Position numbers and translations under genes: made by a program. Below, piece by piece: positions 58,178 to 64,000 of a DNA stretch of 64,000 bases (position 1 is its first letter; the number at the start of each line of letters is the position of its first letter). The notes under the pieces were generated by a model. That model saw only the letters and a list, made by a program, of their open reading frames with translations. It ran no database searches and was not told the origin of the DNA. The stretch is from Acanthochromis polyacanthus (taxonomy: Eukaryota > Chordata > Actinopteri > Pomacentridae): the NCBI RefSeq assembly GCF_021347895.1, contig NC_067120.1, positions 10,773,361 to 10,837,360 of the forward strand, in the 5' to 3' direction.

Positions 58178-61100
58178 ATGAGAGCCTTAGCAGCTGCGAG
58201 CTCATTTGTGTTTCCCTATCCCAAAACTATTGCTGTGGTCACAGTAACAGGTAATTTCTGCACTGATCTGACACAGGCTTTCTTTTTTTTTTTTATAGAC
58301 GAATGAATGTTATGTTAAAGGAGGAAGCAAGTGACTCCTATAGTCTAATATTTGATATGTCTGTTTGTGATGTTTTGCTATGAACTGTTTTTATACAGAC
58401 AATATTAGTGGTTGTTATTGGGGGGGGGAAATGGGCCTATATGTTTGTTAAAATGACAGCTAAGTTTCCATTCATGTTTTTTTCATGTTTATTATCAAAG
58501 TGACAATATTTTGTAAATGTGTTAAACTGTATATGAAAGTGTGCAATGACAATAAAGGTTTGATTTGATTGATAAACTGTAAATTTTATTTTTATACAAT
58601 GAAAACCAATGCTTTTATTTAGTTTCTTATTTCGTCAACTTGACAAGTTAGTTTTTGTTTTGTAAATGTGGCATTAGAGCTCAGTTGCAGCTTCAGTGCT
58701 TAATAACTAGCACATTGTTTTCATTGGATTATATTTGCATAGGAATATCCTTGCGGCATCAAAAATCACGAAAAAAGTGCCTACGCTCTATTGGTAGTGC
58801 TATTGAGTCATAAGTACAGTTACCTGCCATAAAGCAGTATTTAATTTAAAATGATATGAAGCAGACAAAAGCTATTTATTTTTTATATATGAGAAGGCAG
58901 AATCATAAATATATTTTTGCTTGAAAAATGACCTAACTAATCATTTCTGTTTATTGCCGAATTAATTTACCAGCAATTTCATGTCTAATTAACTGATGAT
59001 TAATGATGGTTTCTGTTTGCGTTGAATAAATTTGACCTCTCAGTCTGTACGATTTTCTTTCTCTGTGAGGTAAAGAGTGTTTTGATTAGTAGAGATTTCT
59101 AACTGTAACTGTTATTTCTACAGGACTGGGGCTTTTTGGTGTGAAGAAATGGATGGCAGGTGGTGTGTGTCGCAGCAAAGCCCGGCTAGATGGAAAAACT
59201 GTCCTGATCACTGGAGGCAACACTGGGATTGGCAAAGAAACTGCTGTTGACATGGCCAGACGAGGTTAGTGGTTTACTGGGATTTACAGTGGAAGTTGTG
59301 ATCTAATATCTGATAAAAAACTTAATTTATCTGCTGTGTTGCAGGTGCGAGAGTAATTCTGGCCTGCAGAGACATGGACAGAGCTAATAAAGCTGCAGAG
59401 GATGTGAGAAAGAAGAGCGGAAACGACAATGTGATTGTAAAAAAGTTGGACTTGGCCTCTCTGCAGTCAGTTCGCCAACTGGCCAAAGACATTCTAGGAA
59501 GTGAAGAGCGGCTGGATGTTCTCATCAATAATGCAGGTGGATGAATAAATCATATACTGTTGCTATATTATATACCAACAGCTGGGTGATAAACAAACCT
59601 CTACTGATATTCTTGTGTCTAGGTATTATGAGCTGTCCAAAATGGCAGACTGAAGATGGCTTTGAAATGCAGTTTGGGGTGAACCACCTGGGCCACTTCC
59701 TTTTAACTAACTGTCTGTTGGATCTCCTGAAGAAATCGGAGCCGAGCCGCATTGTCAATGTCTCCAGTTTAGCGCATGAAAGAGGTGCAGTTTCTCTCTT
59801 TTTTTCCCTGTTTTATTTCAGGATATTTATCTGTCAGAAGTGCGATCAACACAAAAAACACCACATCTGTTAATAAGGATCTCCTGCTTTCACTCAACAG
59901 GTCAAATCTACTTTGATGACATAAACCAGGATAAAGATTACCGCCCTTGGAAAAGCTACTCTCAAAGTAAACTAGCTAATGTCCTCTTTACAAAGGAGCT
60001 TGCCAACAGGCTGCAAGGTACTGTATCTTTTTAATGTCTCACACCAGATTGTTTATATATTTATATCTCTCGCTACACACTGTAATACTTGAAACCATGT
60101 TATATTTATCTTCCTGTCATATTTTAAATTCTGAGATTTTTGGCTTTATGTCCAACATTTTGTCATTTTGCAGATACCAAAGTAACAACATACAGTCTCC
60201 ACCCTGGAGTGATCCGGACCGAGCTCGGTCGACACTTCTGGCCCACCATGCCCCTGTGGAAGAGGGTAGTATATACGCCACTTATGTTCCTCATCAAGAG
60301 TCCAACAGAAGGGGCTCAGACCACCATCTACTGCGCTGTGGAGGAAAGCCTGCAGAACGAGAGCGGACTCTACTACAGGTCAGTGCATGTAAATGAGTGG
60401 GGAGTGGCTTTACAATAACATATATTGCTGTTCTTTTTGATATGGTGTGGCCATGTGGGAACCATGAAACACTGAAAAACAACATTGGTGTACTATATTA
60501 TGTCATACAGTTGGGACTGTGAACATGTTGTTAAGCACATTATGCACCAATGTGACTAATATTCTAGCAGCCTAATGCAATCTCCACCTAGATTATTTGC
60601 AAATATGGGATATCAATCCAATACCAGTGCTTTATTTCACCCATTTATCTCAGTGGAGTCATTTTTAGGAAAGGAAGCATGCTGTTAGGGATTGCTGTAT
60701 TCACTGACTAATAACTGACGGTGTGAACAACTGAATATTCCATTAACACAAACAAAGAAACTGCAATTAATGTGGGTCAGCTGCGTTGTGTCCAGCCTGC
60801 CTATCGAGGTCAAAATCAACACCAATTCCAATCTAGTGAATCAGCTGACCGAGCAGCATTAGCATTCATCTGGAGTCGTGTGTCTGGCCGACTGATGAAT
60901 GCGAGTTCAATATTCACTCACCTTTTAACTCTGTTTTGCTCTCCTCTGACTCCTGAGGGACAAATCTGGCAAAATCTTCCACTGTGACCACCAGTTAGTC
61001 ACTAGCTTTGTCTGTCACGTGTTTGGTACTGGGCAGGTAGGGTACATGGAGTTCACTGGATTTTTTTTTTTTTTTTATAGCTGCAGGGAAAAACTAAGCG

Positions 61101-62065
61101 AATGAGAGCAGCTGTGGTCTGGAAAACCAAAACAAAACAAATTTAGAGGCCAGAATTTGACAAACATCTGGTTTGCTGCTACAAGTGATCCCTTTCAGGC
61201 AATATGTGTGTTACAATAGTGATTTGATTAAGCATTATTGTTATTTATTTATGATTTAGTGGAATTTTGAAACTAGACATTGACACAAGGACCCTCCTTA
61301 AGACAGGAATTGAAGATTAGGTATTAAAGCAGGACCTGTTTAAGAGGAATTTACTGCATCGTTAGATTTTTGTGCTTTTGTATACATATACCCATACTCC
61401 AGACAAAATAACTGCCAGTATAATCACCAAGTACCATACAGTGAAACTGTGGCTTTTGATGCTTTTTAGCAGCGTCCCACTCTGCCCAGTTGGTAATCTT
61501 GCCTTTGCAGAAAGGGAATTATCTTCATTACTGCAGACATTATCTTAGCTCTGAGCTTTCTGACAGTCCAGCCATTTACCCGTGAATGACTGTTTGACAT
61601 TTAAAAGTCTGCACGTGTTCACCTTTTTCCCATGTGATTTAAAAAGGCTCAGACTCTTTAAACCTTTCTGTACACATTTTCATTTCTGCTGTCTCAAAAA
61701 CCAAGAAAATGAAAGTTCTTCATAACGGGGTGAGCCAACACAAAATAGTGTCTGATTCCTGTTTGGTTACAAATTAACTGGCTGGCAGTGATATATTTGA
61801 CAGATAAATGTCAGATCCCTCTATATATTGTTTGTCACTTAGCCATCTGAATTCCCAGCATTATCTTTGGAAAAATTTTGCAAGTTACACATGTGATTGC
61901 TGTTGTTACTCACAGGTTGTTTTGTGTGTGTTTAACACTAAATTCTGCTCTGATTACAGTGACTGTGCCCCTAAAACGGCAGCCCCTCAGGGTCTTGATG
62001 ATGAAGCTGCCAAGAAGCTGTGGGATCTGAGCGCCTCTATGGTTGGTCTGACAAAATCACAGTGA
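58178..62065 (+). CDS. Retinol dehydrogenase 12-like SDR
   Basis: Seven coding exons: 58,178-58,250, 59,124-59,264, 59,345-59,536, 59,623-59,784, 59,901-60,017, 60,174-60,378 and 61,960-62,065. GT/AG junctions with closing phases give 331 aa. Residues 15-36 form a hydrophobic N-terminal segment, followed by AGGVCRSK, as in membrane-anchored RDH11/12/13. TGGNTGIG (54-61) binds NADP(H). NNAG is at 133-136, the catalytic Ser in NVSS near 183, and YSQSK with Tyr209/Lys213 completes the SDR active site. [12 protein letters not shown] and the SDC...AAKKLWDLS ending match RDH12 and RDH13. The family reduces retinal and lipid aldehydes or oxidises retinol with NADP(H), usually at the ER or, for RDH13, the mitochondrion. 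It reads closer to RDH12 in the AGGVC, EGAQT and YYSDC blocks; RDH13-like is the alternative. The single Gly replacing Ala in TGA/GN is conservative. Confidence 0.93.
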
Positions 62066-62068
62066 CAC

Positions 62069-62107
62069 TGATGATGACAATGACGATGATGATGATTGTC
62101 ATCATCA
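62069..62107 (+). other. Hairpin immediately after the rdh12-like stop
   Basis: TGATGATGACAAT and ATTGTCATCATCA are exact 13-bp inverted arms around a 13-nt loop, beginning four bases past the TGA. An RNA stem in the 3' UTR is possible. It is not a SECIS and further stops follow, so no readthrough is implied. Confidence 0.6.
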
Positions 62108-62294
62108 CAGTACCAATGGGCTGCCAAGTGGCCTGAGGAAGTGCTGGTGCTCTTTCTAATGAGCATCTGTGGGGCTTCTAGCAGCTGAGCTTCGGCTTAA
62201 TGTGGCAAACGAGTTAACAAGCAAAACACAGAAATTCACAAGTGATAGACATTTATTTAGAATATACAACAAACTACCTGCAAAAATACTATGG

Positions 62295-62300
62295 AATAAA
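62295..62300 (+). terminator. Polyadenylation signal of the rdh12-like gene
   Basis: AATAAA 230 bp after the stop codon, followed by T-rich sequence. This would give a short 3' UTR. Confidence 0.5.
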
Positions 62301-63232
62301 TTAATTTTTTTTCTTAAACAGAAGCAGTGCTTCACAGGTAAGTTACATGGAAGCTGTGTGATCTTTAGTTCTGATTGCCATTAGCGTGAAATTACATTTT
62401 AATTGACAAGTTTCACCGAAGTCTGTGTTGGCTAAGGGCTTGAATGTCAGTCAGTGTTACTTGGATTAATCTTACATGAATTACATTTGATCTGGCAAGC
62501 TTTTGTAACACTGGTAATAGTGATATTTTTTTTACTCCTGGGCAGTAAAGTGCTGTTCTACATAGCCCATAATTTTACCTGCTTCTTAAGGCATATTGTT
62601 CATTCACATCATGAGTCTTCATTCTGTTCCATGTGAGACCAACAATATTGAAAGAAAACACATGTTGGTTAACATGAATTAAAATGGTCTTACTACAATA
62701 ACTGTACCTGCTCGGTCTTTTTTTAGGTTTCTTGATCTTGAAGGCACTTTGTACAGAATTGCTACAGTCAAATTTCATCTTACTCAAAGCTACATCTCAG
62801 ACAAGTGCATCACATTTTTTTTCTTCTCCGGAAAAAGTCCATTAACGGTGCTAATTACATATGCACAAAGTGCACCCAAGTGGCCTGCTGGCTACAAATG
62901 AACCCTGTATGTTCCCTACACATTACATCATCATGTAAGAGAGCTATTTCAGAGGAAAGGTACCATGTCTTGGCATTTACATTCAAAACTGTAATACATA
63001 CACAGAAGATGTGGTGCAGTCAAAAGATAGTAATCCTTAAGGTCGGGTGTAACAAAGGGAGGAAATCTATCTATATTGCTCAGTTTCAGTCTATGTATGT
63101 ATGTATGTATATATATATATTTTATAAATTATACACTATTCAACATTTAGATGGCTGTGTGTCTACAGAAATGAACCTATTGGTGTGCTTCCTTGCGATT
63201 TAGGGTGTTAACATTTCCACTTCCATCACTAA
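62301..63232. other. Intergenic or 3' UTR of the minus-strand edge gene
   Basis: No coding evidence. A (TATG)n/(AT)n run lies at about 63,093-63,120. It probably includes the 3' UTR of the gene ending at 63,233. Confidence 0.45.
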
Positions 63233-64000
63233 TTAATGAGCAACTTCTTCAAAATCAGAAAGCTGTTTCATCTGCTCCACTTGCATAGAGTGCCTTCTCA
63301 CGAGCTTCTTCTTCGACTTGAGGCCACCTCTCTTTGGTGTGTTTGGTGCTACTGGAGCTATAGATCTAATACCTGTGGCCAGTGGTGAGGAGGGCTTGGT
63401 GATAGCCCCGATATCAGGAATGGGAGGGTTTGGGTTGATGTTGAGAGGAGGCAGGTGGCCAGGCCTGGTGTGGGAGATGTGGTCCAGCAGCAGCGTGCCC
63501 GAGCCCCTCCTCTCCAGGAGGCCAGGTGCTCGCCTGCGTGCCGTGCTGGGAGAGGATGTGCTGGCGTTGCTGTCTAGAGATTCTCGCGAGCTGGTCAGCA
63601 TCACAAGAGGAGAGGTGTTTAGTTTCCTTCGCTCCACTGGGACTATAGGAGAGTCTGACATGGCAGAGTCTGAATAGAGCTGCGAGTCTGAGTCATAGTG
63701 ATCATTTCCTAGACGTCGTCTGTGCATTGTGTCTCTCAGACCAGCCAGTCCACTGCTGCAGCTGCTGCTCTCCTGCTCCGTGGGCACAGTGCTGCGCCGT
63801 GCCAGTGGCTGGTGCTGGCCCAGAGATCTTTCATACGATGGTTTAGCCGTTGGAGGAATAGATATTGAGGTTGTCATTTTGCAGGGCTGGTCACCCACTA
63901 GTGGGAATAAGCTATCCTTCCCATCCACACTGTTCTGTCGGGATAAAGCTGACCTCTTGCTCAGGGAGAGCCCATTTACACCCGCAACAACGTCCTCATC
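63233..64000 (-). CDS. Last coding exon of an unidentified Ser-rich protein (partial)
   Basis: A minus-strand frame is open from the window edge (64,000) to a TAA at 63,235-63,233, about 255 codons, with no start needed: it begins DEDVVAGVNGLSLSKR. The residues are a low-complexity, Ser/Pro/Arg-rich tail with phosphosite-like motifs: SRQNSVDGK, LARRSTVP, DSDSQLYSDSAMSDSP, SSRESLDSNAS and RRHSMQVEQ. A basic patch (KRGGLKSKKKLVRR) precedes the end, DFEEVAH. The codon usage and the contrast with adjacent DNA support true coding. No folded domain or membrane segment is visible here. I do not recognise the family; it looks like the regulatory C-terminus of a larger cytosolic or membrane protein. 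The rest lies to the right. Confidence 0.82.
   Translation of the reverse strand, partial: DEDVVAGVNGLSLSKRSALSRQNSVDGKDSLFPLVGDQPCKMTTSISIPPTAKPSYERSLGQHQPLARRSTVPTEQESSSCSSGLAGLRDTMHRRRLGNDHYDSDSQLYSDSAMSDSPIVPVERRKLNTSPLVMLTSSRESLDSNASTSSPSTARRRAPGLLERRGSGTLLLDHISHTRPGHLPPLNINPNPPIPDIGAITKPSSPLATGIRSIAPVAPNTPKRGGLKSKKKLVRRHSMQVEQMKQLSDFEEVAH

Overview
The window is vertebrate nuclear DNA, almost certainly from a teleost fish and probably a percomorph. The genes are intron-rich with GT/AG junctions. The interspersed repeats are typical of fish: Tc1-like elements, tRNA-derived SINEs, a solo LTR and many CA/GT, CTAT and ATT microsatellites. The proteins read as fish orthologues of mammalian genes. 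There are no operons, CRISPR arrays or other prokaryotic features.

Layout. Positions 1-34 kb are mostly non-coding and repeat-rich. They hold a decayed retroelement C-terminus (0.2-0.7 kb), a small unrecognised spliced candidate gene on the minus strand (about 9.7 to 5.6 kb), a nested inverted-repeat transposon inside one of its introns (8.1-9.3 kb), three decayed Tc1-like insertions, several SINEs, and a remarkable set of strand-asymmetric purine/pyrimidine tracts (25.4-33.3 kb). Three genes are well supported to the right. znf710 (+, coding 34,493-37,749) encodes 663 residues with 11 C2H2 fingers. idh2 (-, coding 51,679-39,764) has 11 coding exons and encodes mitochondrial NADP-dependent isocitrate dehydrogenase of 452 residues. 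An rdh12-like short-chain dehydrogenase gene (+, coding 58,178-62,065) has 7 coding exons and 331 residues. The right edge holds the last coding exon of an unidentified serine-rich protein on the minus strand (63,233 to beyond 64,000).

Gene relations. znf710 and idh2 are tail to tail, as in the human ZNF710-IDH2 pair. Their 3' ends are so close that a palindromic AATAAATTTATT at 39,365-39,376 supplies a polyadenylation hexamer on both strands. idh2 and the rdh12-like gene diverge, separated by about 6 kb that carries repeat remnants and a complete solo LTR. The products (a nuclear zinc-finger factor, a mitochondrial matrix enzyme and a retinoid/short-chain dehydrogenase) share no evident pathway, so the linkage looks like inherited synteny.

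Exon boundaries were set by reading splice sites, codon phase and protein family continuity by eye. They are exact where phases close, which they do for all three main genes. Repeat family names are from memory of teleost consensus sequences and should be taken as class-level assignments.
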